Assembly (NCBI GenBank): GCA_019694165.1
Contig: JAIBCL010000014.1
Span: forward strand, 1 to 64,000
DNA from: Verrucomicrobiaceae bacterium
Lineage (GTDB): Bacteria > Verrucomicrobiota > Verrucomicrobiia > Verrucomicrobiales > Verrucomicrobiaceae
Direction of reading: 5' to 3'
DNA: 64,000 nt
Both the position numbers and the translations under genes were made by a program. Under the pieces are notes generated by a model. It saw only the letters and a program-made list of their open reading frames with translations, did not search any database and was not told the origin of the DNA. Below are positions 41,801 through 44,325 of this stretch, piece by piece (position 1 is the first letter of the stretch; each line of letters begins with the position of its first letter).

Positions 41801-44270
41801 GCAGGAAGGAGAGGGTAGGACAGTTGATGGTGATGCTCTCCGCCTGCGTGCCGACGCAGCCATAAGCATCCGTCGCCTTTACCGTGAACGAATAGGTTCC
41901 GGGAGCCGCAGTCGGTGTGCCGCTCAGCACTCCGCCGCTGTTAAGCGAAAGACCGGCAGGCAGCACGCTGCCCGTATTCAAGCTCCAGGTGTAGGGCGAG
42001 GCCCCGCCTGTGGCGGAGAAACTTACACTCGTCATCGCGGCGTACTGCGTGATAGCCGTCAATGTCGTGGGTGTTATGCTGATCGAAGGACACGCGCGGA
42101 AGCCGAAGTCGATGGTGTTTTCGGTGTTTGTCGTGCCGGTCGAGCCGGGCTCCCCGCCTGCCGTGAGCGTGAACGAAAATGAAGTGGACGGCGTGCCCTG
42201 CAGTCCGGGCTGGCTGCCGTCGTTGTTGTTGTCCGTACCGTTGTCTGTGCCCGCGGTGGCGCTGGCGACGGGCTGCGCTCCCCCGGGGGTGACGCGCACC
42301 TTGTAGTTCCCGGCCGAAAAGACGACGAACTGGTACAAGCCGCTCGCATTCGTTGTCGTGCTCGCAATCACCGCGTTGGTGCCCGCATCGAGGAGATCGA
42401 CGCCGAGGCCGCTGATGCCCGTCTCACCCGTGTCCTTGAGACCGTTGTTGTTGGCATCATTGAAAACCAAGTCGCCCACGGTGATGCCGGTGAAGAGGCC
42501 AAAGTCCACCGAAAGGTCCGTGTCGGCGCTCGTATCGCCATCGGTGACAGGCTCCTGACCCGGCTGCAAATTGATCACGGGGCTGTAGAGCGGCGTGTTC
42601 AGGCCGCCGGGCTGGGCGCCGTTGTTGTCGTTGTCCTCTCCATTGTCGGCAGGGTCAGGCGTGCCGGAGGTCAGGGGATGCGTGGTGGGCGGAGCTACCT
42701 TCACGACATAGCGGTTCGCAGGCAGCGAGGTAAAGCTGTAGGCGCCCCCGGCAGAAGTGGTCGTGCTGCCGTAGAGCACGTCATCAGCGTTTCCGGCCAC
42801 GTTGTCCGTGGAAGTATAGAGCTGCACGGTGATCCCGCTCAGGCCGCTTTCACCCGTGTCCTTCACCCCGTTGTTGTTGGAGTCGGCCCACACGAGGTTG
42901 CCCAGCGAGAGGCGGGTTTCGCACAGATAGACGTCATCGACCACCACCGGACCGCTCGTCGGCGCGGCTGTGAGTGCGAGGCCGATGGAGTTGATCTGCG
43001 CAGCGGTGGCCGTGGCCGCAATGTTGAACCGCATGGTAAACTTTCTCCAGTTCGGCTTCGTGGTCGTCGCGGTGGCTTCGTTCCATCCGTTGTAATCCGC
43101 CGAGGCAAAGCTCGTCTTGGGACCCGTCCAGCGGTTTTGATACGCCGAGTAATACTGGTAAGTTCCCTGGGCCGGGCCGCTGGTAATCTCAAAAACCTTG
43201 TTGTTCGCGGAGAAGTCGAGGTTGAAGGCCGACTGTGCCGAACTCGCCGTGTCCGCATAGACGCCGATCTCATACGACTTGCCAGCCTGGAGCACCGAAG
43301 TCCACGCCCCACCTCCAGCAGCCTTTACGAAAACGCAGGAGTTGGTGTTTTCGAGCAGGAGATAGCGCCTGCCGTGGTGGGCCTTCGAACTCTCGGTCCA
43401 CGACACCTTGGCTCCGCTCCCTGAGGCCAGCACCTGCATCGAGTTGATCGGCGTGTTCCAAGGGCTGGTGCCGTTCGTTCCCGCCACCCAGCGCAGGGCA
43501 TTGACACTCGATCCGAATGCCGTGCCCGATCCGTTGTAGCTCAACACCGCGGCTGCCACACCCGTGGTGTTTGCCGCGCCATCGAACTCGAAACTCGCAT
43601 TCGCGATCAGGTTGTTCGCATAGCACAAGTCGGGATTGGCGAACCCAAAGTCAATGGTCATGTCGCCGCTGGTCCCATCGCCATCGACAGCCGCACCTGG
43701 TTCCGTGCCTACTTGAAGGGCAAAGACCGGACTTCGAACCGCCGTGCCTCCCGCGCCGATCTGCCGGGCGTTGTTGTCATTGTCCACGCCGTTGTCGAGA
43801 TTGACCACGCTTCCAGAAGCCGTGGGGTAATACGGTGACGGTGTCGGGATGCGGACATAGTACCCGTTCCCTGCTGCCACCCCGGCGAAGACATAGTTGC
43901 CATTGACGTCAGTTACCAGATCGGAGCCGACCTTCACGTCATCACCACCACCATTTTCCTCGGTGCCGTTCGACCCCGTGGTCCACAATTGCACGGTCAG
44001 CCCGGGCAGACCGCTTTCTACAGCGTCCTTGACCCCGTTTCCATTTGTGTCCACCCACACCAGATTCCCCACGGAAACCTGGGCAATCGCGGTGCCCGCC
44101 GAGAGAAGGACTGCCACTAGAGCGGCCAGGATTCCAAGTTGCAGCCGGGTGCGTGACCGACAGCAGAAAGCCTCCAAGGCTAGAGGCCGGCCGCCACCGA
44201 AGCGAGAGGCCACGGATGAAACCGTGCCACTTCGCGCGGCCAAGGAATTGGCTGAACGAGGGAAACGCAT
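14835..44270 (-). CDS. Giant secreted multidomain adhesin-like protein (9,811 residues)
   Basis: One uninterrupted frame encodes about 1 MDa. A long basic N-region and hydrophobic core (45-60, cut near AIA-Q64) form a signal peptide. Order: SdrD-B-like module, lectin-like sandwich (211-451), two SdrD-B, 13 He_PIG/Ig-like repeats (725-1868); SdrD-B, sandwich (2015-2255), two SdrD-B, nine He_PIG (2548-3713) with LamG and PA14 nested inside; SdrD-B, sandwich (3855-4063), three SdrD-B, NHL-like propeller (4508-4795), two SdrD-B, eight He_PIG (5083-5793), two SdrD-B, second propeller (6078-6408), twelve SdrD-B (6409-8318), nine cysteine-free He_PIG (8319-9107), divergent SdrD-B/CnaB-like domains, EYALG module and a C-terminal domain shared with the neighbouring giant. 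SdrD-B modules carry DxNxNGxxDxxE calcium loops. The likely role is surface adhesion or matrix. The ATG at 44270 is chosen because a promoter overlaps the upstream ATG at 44345. Confidence 0.88.
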   Translation of the reverse strand: MRFPRSANSLAARSGTVSSVASRFGGGRPLALEAFCCRSRTRLQLGILAALVAVLLSAGTAIAQVSVGNLVWVDTNGNGVKDAVESGLPGLTVQLWTTGSNGTEENGGGDDVKVGSDLVTDVNGNYVFAGVAAGNGYYVRIPTPSPYYPTASGSVVNLDNGVDNDNNARQIGAGGTAVRSPVFALQVGTEPGAAVDGDGTSGDMTIDFGFANPDLCYANNLIANASFEFDGAANTTGVAAAVLSYNGSGTAFGSSVNALRWVAGTNGTSPWNTPINSMQVLASGSGAKVSWTESSKAHHGRRYLLLENTNSCVFVKAAGGGAWTSVLQAGKSYEIGVYADTASSAQSAFNLDFSANNKVFEITSGPAQGTYQYYSAYQNRWTGPKTSFASADYNGWNEATATTTKPNWRKFTMRFNIAATATAAQINSIGLALTAAPTSGPVVVDDVYLCETRLSLGNLVWADSNNNGVKDTGESGLSGITVQLYTSTDNVAGNADDVLYGSTTTSAGGAYSFTSLPANRYVVKVAPPTTHPLTSGTPDPADNGEDNDNNGAQPGGLNTPLYSPVINLQPGQEPVTDGDTSADTDLSVDFGLFTGITVGDLVFNDANNNGLKDTGETGISGLGVDLLDAGTNAVIASTTTNASGLYQFVVFSAGNYKVRVTPGGAQPVASATAGTDNGTDNNNDGSQPGLQGTPSTSFSFTLTAGGEPGSTGTTNTENTIDFGFRACPSISITPTTLTAITQYAAMTSVSFSATGGASPYTWSLNTGSVLPAGLSLNSGGVLSGTPTAAPGTYSFTVKATDAYGCVGTQAESITINCPTLSFLPASLPAATQYAAYSTSVTASGGTAPYTYAITAGTLPAGISFSSSGVLSGTSNVAPASFPITIRATDANNCTNTKTYTLVLGCPTISLTPASLANATQYAAYTAVSFSSSGGTAPYTYAAVSGTVPTGMTLTSAGVLSGTPTSSPGNYSFTVRSTDANSCTANVAYTIAIVCPTLSLAPTSLSNGTVGVGYSQTVSAGGGTTPYTYTISAGSLPTGMALDSATGAISGTTLSAGTSSFTVRATDTNACTTTRAYTITLNCPAVSVTTASLTDGTATTAYSATLGAAGGASPYSWSLVSGSLPAGLSLSSGGVISGTPTTAGTSTFTVQATDNNSCAGTRSLTLKICPVITLSPVTLPAATVGTSYTPTITASGGTSPYSFAVTSGNLPAGLSLASTGAITGTPTSTASATFTVTATDSTNCLGTRTYTVAPVCPAVSISPTTLSDGLVGSGYSAVFAGANGTAPYSWTVSAGSPPAGLTLASGGTLSGTPTAPGTSTFTVRTVDTYGCAATQPLTLKVCPVITISPATIPTATQYASYSQTLTAAGGTGPYAWNVSAGALPSGVTLSSGGVLSGTPTAAPGAYSFTARALDANSCAGTVNYVLTVNCPSLAITPASLPPGTQSTAYSQTLSVTGGTAPYTWTIASGTLPSGITLSSGGVISGTSNSAPGGYNVTVRATDANNCTATIGYTLTLSCPAISLSPASLPGATQYAAYASQTLTSTGGTAPYSYTVTAGGLPAGLTLSTAGVVSGTPTAFGSFSFTVTSSDANTCTGTKVYTVAVNCPPITILPASLPAATQFSAYAAQTLTASGGTSPYTWSVSAGALPTGMSLSSGGVLSGTPTSAPGAYSFTAQTLDANNCPGTFGYTLTVNCPSVAITPTTLSNGTVGTAYSQTMSATGGVAPYTWTVSVGSLPAGLTLSSGGVISGTPTSATTAAFTVRAVDANNCVGTQSETLTIACPPIAVNPATPATGYQNAAYSQTMTASGGTAPYSFAITSGTLPAGLSISTGGVISGTPTTIGSSTFTVTATDNYNCSGSRSVTITTKGLAVGNLVWVDTNGDGLRQSSESGIPGLKLEVWSVGPNGTKDNGAGDDTKSAADVTTDINGNYKFSNLPAGSYYVRIPTMPPYFPKTSGTPVSLDNGIDNDNNGLQPGGTGTVISSPVIVLAGGAEPASAVDGDDADADSTVDFGFAITDPCYAINLIDNPSTEYNLLPNATGVAVAVMGYDGASTSFGSAKNALQWVGGTNGSSALSTPIQRVQVGVTGTGSKLSWVESMKARHGRRYTLLEGSNAAYSVRAGGGGAWSSVLVAGQEYELAIWADTASTTASAFLVDFAASAAIFQIVDGPSPGNYQNYTARQSEWTGPLTSFGSADYNGWTEAGANTTLPNWRKFTYHFRIVSTATTAQIDAAVINIGSDTSSGPIALDYVYMCNVTPSATLKIGNLVWNDINNNGVKDATELGLSGASVQLFSPGADNAIGGTGANADTQVGATVVTGATGAYVFSGLTAGKYFVKVTPPAGYPLTAGTPVNADNQVNNDNNGTQPGGPGTPLYGPVIDLAIGTEPITDGDTNPDSDFSVDFGLFTGIQLGDLVWNDVNLDGARNAGEPGISGVTVELISPGADNAIGGTGLNADSLVATTTTNASGSYGFLVYTPGSYFIRVGAPGSYPLVSPVTDTLDNGENDDNNGSQPGGVGTYTYSPVFALTAGAEPGSTGTTNTETTIDFGFRTCPSITVSPATLSAATQYAAYTINLSSTGGSSPYAYSISAGALPTGLSLSSAGVLSGTPTAAPGSYSFTVTATDSAGCAGTRAYTLSVYCPPIALSPATLPAAYQYSAYSQNVSASGGTSPYTYTIGGTIPSGAAGWWTAEDTTQDLISGAQGSSVGGMTYAAGKVGRAFSFDGVNDAVRVPSTSALKPAAVSMEAWVNPASSTGFGSIVLKSTDDSWNTGGWGLYVSGTSAYVWINSYSTNVIGTVIPANAWTHLVGTYDGATIRIYRNGAQVNTMAYSGAIVQNDNDVIIGACNTTTNHPFNGLIDETVVYNRALTAAEVAARYNAGASGVVPAGMTFNGATGVLSGAPTAVPANYDFAIRASDANKCLGYRAYTLTINCPTLTLAPSSLPGGTQYSAYTAQTFTTTGGTAPYAYNINSGALPAGMSLDSSGNLSGTPTGAPGTYNFTVRSLDANNCAGSWSYALVIACPTTSITQSSVPGAVQYSPYSSQTLTATGGTAPYTWSVSAGALPTGMTLSSGGVLSGTPTAAPGTYNFTARAADANSCVATKALSVIVSCPTLTFTPATLTNATQYAAYSATITASGGTSPYTYSITAGALPTGITMTSGGVISGTSSVAPATFNFTVRATDANSCSTTQAYSLVLACPAITVSPTSLPAALVGTAYPATITAAGGTASYTYTVSLGSLPPGLTLSSAGAISGTPTSAGTYNFTIQASDANSCVGTRAYSVVATCPPIAIIPTTLQSGLVGSAYSATLTAGEAGFNIQQANSSTGISTLAQADAVLAGTNRISNTVTTSATVNFIGSGAGDGNFSGGVAFPGGNTNEFAIKATAYIDVPTAGAWTFGTNSDDGVRVRIDGTAVITDDTVHSNADRFGTATLTAGIHTIELVFFEHTGGEAVELFAAPGTLSTFGATFKLVGGTGGLVVYRNAGTYTWSVITGTLPTGLSLNTGTGVISGTPTVAGTTNFTIRATDGYGCTASTAYALTITCPAIAITPTSVPDATVGAAYSQSFAASGGTAPYTWTITSGTLPAGLTLATDGTISGTPTAATTATVTVRARDTYLCAGTQSITINTVCPAITISPATITDPVFNSPYSQTLTASGGTAPYSWLVTSGTLPPGLSLSTAGVLSGTPTTTGTYSFTVRARDTYLCQTTLVYNVTVRSLGIGNLVWNDTNQDGIKDAGESGIDGVTVQLYSTSDTVIGNGDDTLRGTTTTAGGGLYAFSGLDVGKYFVKISTPPTGKTFSSGPQVNADDGVDNDNNGIQSGGNNTAVYSPVITLSGGTEPGSSGTGDIDNTIDFAFRAVPAPGPNILEYDMNTASGGLPVPPSLRDPCIVSAAKIQVEDDLNGLADITEPAGNGPMRSGTMSRMMRDWDATYDSTYESVRSSLVQRPDSLWIRFDLNPTTSGTIGNINFDVMRNETTAPVQGRAFITWKEGTAYKTAWTDTFTLASANAWYSENLAWTSFNNGAVALPSGSGLAGKSFLVEFYFWGGDANGHLSIDNVFLNGSMSCTTPSLSIGDFVFADANNNGVKNPREPGLGGLTVQLCSPGADNTANTGDDSVLQTTVTDANGYYLFFGLNAGKYFVKIPSVDANWNRSSGTPVTLDNGVDNDNNGIQPGGAGTMVHSPVINLAFNTEPGSAGTSNNEMSIDFGFGPSLTVGNLVFSDDNNNGVLDSGEAGVAGASLQLYSTTNLVIGDGDDATVGSPVTTAASGAYSFTGLGNGKYYIKVTPPLTHPLVSSISTNSDNGVDADNNGVTQASAGAPVYTVIFTLSGLTEPGTLLMPFGTNTDNTIDIGLRPVYVSVGSVVFNDLNDNGKYNPGEGVGGVRVELLSSSGVYLQSTTTSSLFKGMYSFTGLTPGSYYVRIPSSEFGPGKPLYNTESISPAAPVDDALDDDVTGGDSGVDNASPATNGISSPLITLTNDSEPTGEVGIYEWIDDADDNNGNMTVDFGVKTAPLPAVGSVIVSCFNDNTVRTFTLTGTEMGPMDTTTAGMNGPYGMIIGSDNKLYVTSSGTNGSTGSLNSVLRFDPTTGAFVNTFVSSGLGGLSQPNGVAWSPDSTTLNVVAFDKVRRYDTSGAYVGENSWPPPTGNNWWATGQAVTIGPDGLLYVGDTSNQRILRLNPTTGAIIDEFTTGMDRTGTHSGIRSLVFGPSGDLYVSFDVANVVDRYDGGTGAFVSEFVAPYAGAGMFTGMKFGPDGNLYVCGLGSGKVLKFNGATGAYISDFITGLQGPKEIIFASFDAPSVSIGNLVWNDTNNNGVKDTSEAGISGATVQIYTPGADNAIGGSGADADTQVGVSVVTSVTGSYAFTKLAPGKYYVKVTPPPSYPVTSGVPVTLDNGVNNDNNGAQPGGIGTPLYSPVVDLRPTAESITDGDTDASTDYTVDFGLFTGITAGNLVWNDVNNNGLKDGGESGISGISVNLLSPGADNAIGGTGADADTIVDTTSTNASGIYSFQVYTPGKYYVRFNAPAPTPLVSAVAVNSDNGVDNDSNGIQPGGVGNVVTSPIITLTAGGEPGSSGTGNSENTIDFGLRACPTIAIAPTTLSNATQYASYNQAMSATGGAAPYVWFVTAGSLPTGMSLSSAGQLSGTPTSAPGTFNFTVQARDSLGCTSTQALSLVVVCPAITITPTTVPAATQYTAYNQAMSAAGGTAPYSWSVSSGALPSGLTISAAGVISGTPGAAAVPGNYTFTLRAADVNSCVGTLNVTLNVQCPTVSITTASPLTAATQYTAYTRTLAVSGGTSPYTWSLLSGTLPTGITLSSGGVVSGTPTGAPGTYNFTVQATDANNCSGSKAYSLTVGCPVVAVNPTTLPAATQYAAYAAQSVTASGGTAPYTYAISAGALPVGMTMSSAGVISGTPTGAPSAAYSFTVRAVDAFNCAGTRAYTFTVNCPTIDVAPASLPDSVQYVAYNQTVTASGGTAPYTWAVSAGALPTGLTLSAGGVLSGNATVVGSFNFTLRASDANSCQGTRSYTMNILCPGLSMSPAALSNATQFAAYSQSFTAAGGTSPYTWSISGGSLPAGMSLSTAGVLSGAPTGAPGPYNITVRALDAAGCLVSTGYTLTVVCPTITFSPASLPNGTVGTAYSQTISAGGGTAPYTLSLISGTLPAGLTFDTATGVLSGTPTAAASASITIRATDANSCTNTRNYSFSMVCPTVTVTPATMPNAYVNVAFSQTLSASGGNAPYTWAVTTGSLPAGLTLTAGGVISGTPTTAGTNTFTASATDIYGCATPKTYTMTVKSLKLGDLVFNDANYNGVKDTAESGVSGAVIQLFNPGSDNAIGGSGPATDVQVGANFTTTSTGAYQFINLPPGKYYVKVTPPAGYPLTGANVDVNDDQVNNDNNGAQPGGADTAIYSPVIDLAQGAEPTTDGDTDPDTDMTIDFGLFVGMNIGNLVWNDANDNGLKDAAETGVSGVSLELWNVGADGKLGGTDDARITTTTTSGTGAYAFTKLIPGSYCVRIPTPPTAYPLSSSSTVFSDNGVDDDDNGQQVDAGAIYCPVITLSPATEPGSGGSTYTDNTVDFGLLNVVPKAFISASHDDGVQVFDPSDGHFGSSLIHPFGTSHSQGNGDWGDVPYSIELGPDGNWYVAHYGASNIRKISPAGADLGTALTNTPGVSLLPVFTFGPDGNFYVVDGNGNRIVRFYGPASATAGQPIGSAPYTFISQGGVEDINFGPDGNIYLVVQYGTLREVRRYNAVTGAFMNTIVNDTQLVNLAPGGQPIALVSGIAIRGSTLYGINRTDGEVFSINLSNPAAPGAPQLVADIDSAGKGGVDTRDIVVSPYDGKLYIAGYSWARPVIGGTYSSACMLKVDPVGAPNGTVNFYEVPIPTPPGPNNEIWPGARDITFGKFTMPAARTCAIGSLVWSDLNANGIADAGEPGIPGVRVELWKDTDGNTANGAELLLGWTFTDTNGHYYFSGEVGGDYQLRISASNFASGMPLQGSGFSSPVTVATDSNIDDDDNGIQPGGAGSVTYSPMIHLAPGTEPTGNAITGTEKGRGGDIDDYVNDSDGDMTVDFGFVEPGELGIGNLVFEDLNGNGFADPSEGRDGITVELYHEGQIPGVDSPLLTTVTAGGGKYLFPYIWEGHYFVHIPASEFGTSGLLRGTSSSPGVQGGDDDVGEDSIDAPQPSITGLSTGTVVMTKHSAPTNSGIETGTDKTSDDATDDQYNLTVDIGVYRPVGIGNLVFNDSNTNGRADAGEGIDGVTVELYRTTQTIGVDAPVETTVTASGGKYLFYNMRPGSYVVHIPEAMFQGGGPLHGKVSVPEGLSGDDDVGENGIDVPDMTATGISSNVVNLYAGQAPTDQNGETGIDAASDNLTDAATDLTIDFGFQSPVGVGNLVFMDANGNGHFDVGEGVDDVTVELYRQGQTPGLSVPIFTTTTSNGGHYIFGYLPSGTYFVNIPASEFGPDKPLLGAVSLIGSQTSGDDDAGEDGIDEATPSVNGVHSATFVLSDNTAPTDATGETGSDHTSDNLDDNNVNLTIDFGFMAADPNSVMIGNLVFCDQNGNGVYDEGEGKNGVKVKLFAAGVNPLSGTPVSTTTTFGDGFYLFANLQPGSYFVHIPASEFGTGKPLAGWESIPGNGGDDQVDDNIVGGENGIDSATPATTGISSATIVLATDGEATDIDSELGAGAFLDAADDDNGDMTVDFGFYSPVGVGNLVFIDTNNNGHADSGEGVAGVTVEIYLNGTTPGFDAPVAVTTTNSQGRYLFSNLQPAYYYVHIPQTEFASGKPLYRQASIPGAQTFGDDNTGEDGIDEIQPQIYGVFSAPFNLAAGGQPTGTAEAGLGGGDDDAKDQHTNMTIDFGFVPQICIGNLVFKDTNDNGRFDSSTETGIDGVVVQLWSTADNTKPVGDWTTSNGGLYKFCVAPGTYYVRVAETQFVTGAALANLRSSTDVAGANAAGDDDVNENGLDNTNPTTAGVQTAQFTVAAGQAPTGTGTGTEHGYDSTSDDADDANSDLTIDLGFTPTPLYVGNLVFKDLNGDKKFSATSDVGVVGVTVQLFKQGDNYATATPVDEMVTNQQGTFMLETYAEGYYYLHIPASAFQTGGPLAGAASLPGFGIDDGADDDMGEDGIDSTTLTSTGINSIPFQLTYGAERLNIFSESGAARYDDDADDANGDLTIDFGFSGGTQPVGSLSVGNVVFMDANNNGHYDSGEGVDGVWMLLLTSTGNTATPVAQTFTANGGKYVFGGLMPGNYIVHVAADNFKDNISLNGGPPGPGPLFHKLSVPGNQTAANLDDNLGEDGVDAYNPEQVGISSGVIALSVGGAPTGAAEGGVDGASDDANDANGNLTIDFGFVNRMGVGNLVFRDVNSDGRYTAGTDSCIDGVVVEALDSTGTTVVTSATTANGGRYLMYLPPGQFKFRIPASFFAAGAVFANHQASAVTNAVDDDLGQDAVPAANITSTGVLTATIDLTAAQPTDAAGETGTDKTSDNAEDANVNLAVDFGLRPVSLGIGNMVFVDANGDGKYNSGEGASGVSVKLFSAGANPANTAPVQTQATGADGKYLFTSVTPGSYFVHIPASNFQSGGVLHRKISLMGNQSAASPNDDNAGEDGIDDQAPEVNGISCPTFTVAVGGAPAGTQEGGFEGTTDDATDSDVNLTVDFGFATRLGMGNLVFKDLDANGSYTAGVDQVLPGITVDAVYVPVTGSEVVVGSTVTSASGTFLLWVPPGGPYKLRIPPAAFGSGAALAPYNATIITGTGFDDNLNQDALVSASPSTIGVSTGTFTMTVGTQPTDASGKEAGTDVTSDNAEDANVNLTIDLGLKPSAVINITPASLSSGPVGAAYTATLTASGGTSPYTWAVTSGALPSGLSLSGSGIISGTPASTASSTFAVRATDANGAFASVNYTLSFTAATINIGPLSLPDGSRYASYNTSFNAAGGTAPYTWQKVSGTLPPGLNLSSSTGALTGQPTTAGTFTFTVLATDSYGSTGSANYSVNINPPTLTISPANPPALTVGLTTGLTFSSTGTGPFVWSVVSGQFPPGLNLGSTSGNVTGTPTTPGTYNFILRANGSGSSYGLQSYSLTVVPPQINITPLTLPIGMFTAAYSNQFVGSGGTAPYTWAIVAGSLPPGLTMTTGGAISGVPTVAGNFFFGLRATDMNGLTGLATYTLSVTPPSLTFTPDTMAAGGQGIAYSHQFVPSGGTAPYTFTLVSGNLPTGLTMSAAGQISGTPSVNGDFPITVRGVDAGGVYGLFSGTIKIAPPPITITPATLANYTVGTTYTAAFSASGGTAPYVWTLFSGSLPTGMTLSASTGTISGNSTVTGTFNFIVKVTDATSRSSMSNYTLTSNGGSLAISPMVLPSTSVSSSYYAGLSVTGGTSPYVWSVSSGTLPGGLTLSASNGALSGVPTASGTFAFTVKATDSLSRVASVGYALVVSPATINLTPTALSPASLGISYSAPITAIGGTGPYTWSIGSGSLPPGLTLTPGSIAGVPTASGIYPVTVVVSDSNGASRAQNYLLNVDAPSLVITPTGLTGGTTGVAYSTTLTASGGTTPYAWNIVSGELPTGLSLSTGGIISGTTTVAGVFPVMVRVVDANGAFGLINYYLNMGNPSAPAAGYVRRDLAALGDPAGSTSPLSGVSVSIYTDANRDGYLSSQEKSAGPVATAVTDFTGHFVFDSVPEGTYLVIQSLLPGAIATYDTDGGDKSCTSIHVVPGRALSSIDFLQCYIPTGTFYDSATGQIIPGGSISVSGPGEVTLTHDGSDGDFSFSADADGVYVITATPPAGYLIDATRPAQTTAFEPSGTAATDAIGSEQDLANPGHLIDKSAAANPWHTSIRLTAGAPLPVCDNIPLVPVNASTFAAWQTQNILGGLNGPNDDPDGDAYDNLLEYALGMKAGSGVVTKPHFTLRAAPATGVIEAVVIRPASGHEDITYVLEGSGDMTSWSSLALAFSKQVNNDGTETLTYAYVDSAPLYAGASTGFVRLRVTSDADHNGTPDASAASPVFGWSRRDFATGQQTFSMPLLRDAVFAGSIASINGGALEFNVGDDSIKAQLVNDAPYFLEIVDGSLAGHRFEIDEAHTTAGSVAIADGDALNTLASLPGALAGAQVVIRPHWTIGDLFDARAFRAATAAARSDRLMFLEAGAFKVMWLYGTPGAAARWVWSDDASLADASRRVLSPADGLLVQVRGSALSVPVVGQVRSTAFALPLKAGSQMIGGGYPVAQSPAARAFTGASDTAGADASSADRIRFWLGDATVGGTGYDSHFYQLTAGAAVWTHEGDAVQTSENDAAIFQPFRAAFFISVGDQPGHIELPPQ
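14838..15780 (-). other. Shared C-terminal module of giant 1 (TIGR02597-like)
   Basis: Residues about 9,497-9,811. Landmarks shared with the neighbouring giant are FGWSRRDF, QTFSMPLL, GHRFEIDEA, the pair PHWTIGDLF and DRLMFLEAGAFKVMWLY, ADGLLVQ, STAFALPLKAG and the ending FRAAFFISVGDQPGHIELPPQ. It resembles the verrucomicrobial TIGR02597 family as I remember it; that is an inference. It is a candidate anchoring or export domain. Confidence 0.6.
15785..16220 (-). other. EYALG module of giant 1
   Basis: Begins STFAAWQTQN, then DPDGDAYDNLLEYALGM (a calcium-loop-like acidic run) and a beta region with DITYVLEGSGDMTSW and GFVRLRV. Relatives sit at the end of the 8292-11663 protein and in giant 2. 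Confidence 0.7.
16950..19312 (-). repeat. He_PIG/Ig-like block D: nine cysteine-free repeats
   Basis: Nine repeats of about 87 residues with the core GGTxPYxWxxxSGxLPxGLxLxxxxGxxSGxPTxxGxxxFxVxxxD. Unlike the 30 other He_PIG repeats of this protein, all nine lack both the leading CP cysteine (PP or A/S instead) and the later NxC cysteine (G or S instead). Confidence 0.85.
19315..25042 (-). repeat. Twelve consecutive SdrD-B-like modules in giant 1
   Basis: Twelve modules of about 159 residues without other domains between them. They form a subfamily distinct from the SdrD-B modules elsewhere: opening GNLVFxDxNxNGxxDxGEGxxGVTVELY, a middle element YFVHIPASEFGxGxPL, then DDDxGEDGID and an ending NLTIDFGF. 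The acidic loops suggest calcium-rigidified rods as in SdrD. Confidence 0.82.
25045..26035 (-). other. NHL-like beta-propeller 2 of giant 1
   Basis: Blades recognised by repeated GPDGNWYVAHYG, FGPDGNFYVVDG, FGPDGNIYLVVQ and SPYDGKLYIAGY. About six blades. It is flanked by SdrD-B modules on both sides. Confidence 0.75.
26890..29020 (-). repeat. He_PIG/Ig-like block C: eight cysteine-paired repeats
   Basis: Eight repeats of about 88 residues, each opening CPxxxxxP and ending with a TDxxxC element. It is entered from an SdrD-B module through the junction NTIDFGLRACP. Confidence 0.85.
29885..30745 (-). other. NHL-like beta-propeller 1 of giant 1
   Basis: Repeated blade motifs include SDNKLYVTSSG, GPDGLLYVGD, FGPSGDLYVSF and FGPDGNLYVCG, with arginine or phenylalanine residues at blade ends (RFDPTTGAF, RLNPTTGAI, KFNGATGAY). 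About five or six blades. Confidence 0.75.
32080..32706 (-). other. Lectin-like beta-sandwich 3 of giant 1
   Basis: A roughly 205-residue domain between SdrD-B modules. It has NILEYDMNTA near the start and ends with FYFWGGDANGHLSIDNVFLNG, the usual layout of galactose-binding-like sandwiches. It is not clearly related to the other two sandwiches in detail, but it occupies the same place in the cassette. Confidence 0.5.
33832..34352 (-). other. PA14 domain nested in an Ig-like repeat
   Basis: About 170 residues (3,307-3,477) with FAIKATAYIDVPTAGAWTF, SDDGVRVRIDG and AGIHTIELVFFEHTGGEAVEL, the standard PA14 signature for a carbohydrate-binding beta-barrel. It interrupts the Ig-like repeat after SAYSATLTA. 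Confidence 0.85.
35625..36232 (-). other. LamG (concanavalin-like) domain nested in an Ig-like repeat
   Basis: About 200 residues (2,680-2,882): AGWWTAEDTTQDL, GRAFSFDGVNDAVRVP, VSMEAWVNP, WTHLVGTYDGATIRIYRNG and NGLIDETVVYNRALTAAEV. These are textbook LamG_3 motifs for glycan or glycoprotein binding. Confidence 0.9.
37505..38228 (-). other. Lectin-like beta-sandwich 2 of giant 1
   Basis: About 240 residues, clearly paralogous to the domain at 42918-43640: shared CYAxNLI, NALxWVxGTNG, ARHGRRYxLLE, GGGAWxSVLxAG, SADYNGWxEA, NWRKFTxxF and the closing DxVYxC. Confidence 0.7.
38668..42098 (-). repeat. He_PIG/Ig-like block A: thirteen cysteine-paired repeats
   Basis: Thirteen repeats of about 88 residues. 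Each opens with CPxxxxxP and ends with a TDxNxC element, so every repeat has exactly two cysteines. The core is GGTAPYTWxxxSGxLPxGxxLxSGGVxSGTPT. Confidence 0.88.
42918..43640 (-). other. Lectin-like beta-sandwich 1 of giant 1
   Basis: About 240 residues with DLCYANNLIANASFEFDG, KAHHGRRYLLLENTN, SYEIGVYADTASS and VVVDDVYLCE, the layout of carbohydrate-binding sandwich domains. It has a paralogue at 37505-38228. Confidence 0.65.
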
Positions 44271-44325
44271 AGTAAGCCTAGTGGCCCTGAGAGTGCATTG
44301 AGACTGAATATTGCTGGACCATCCC

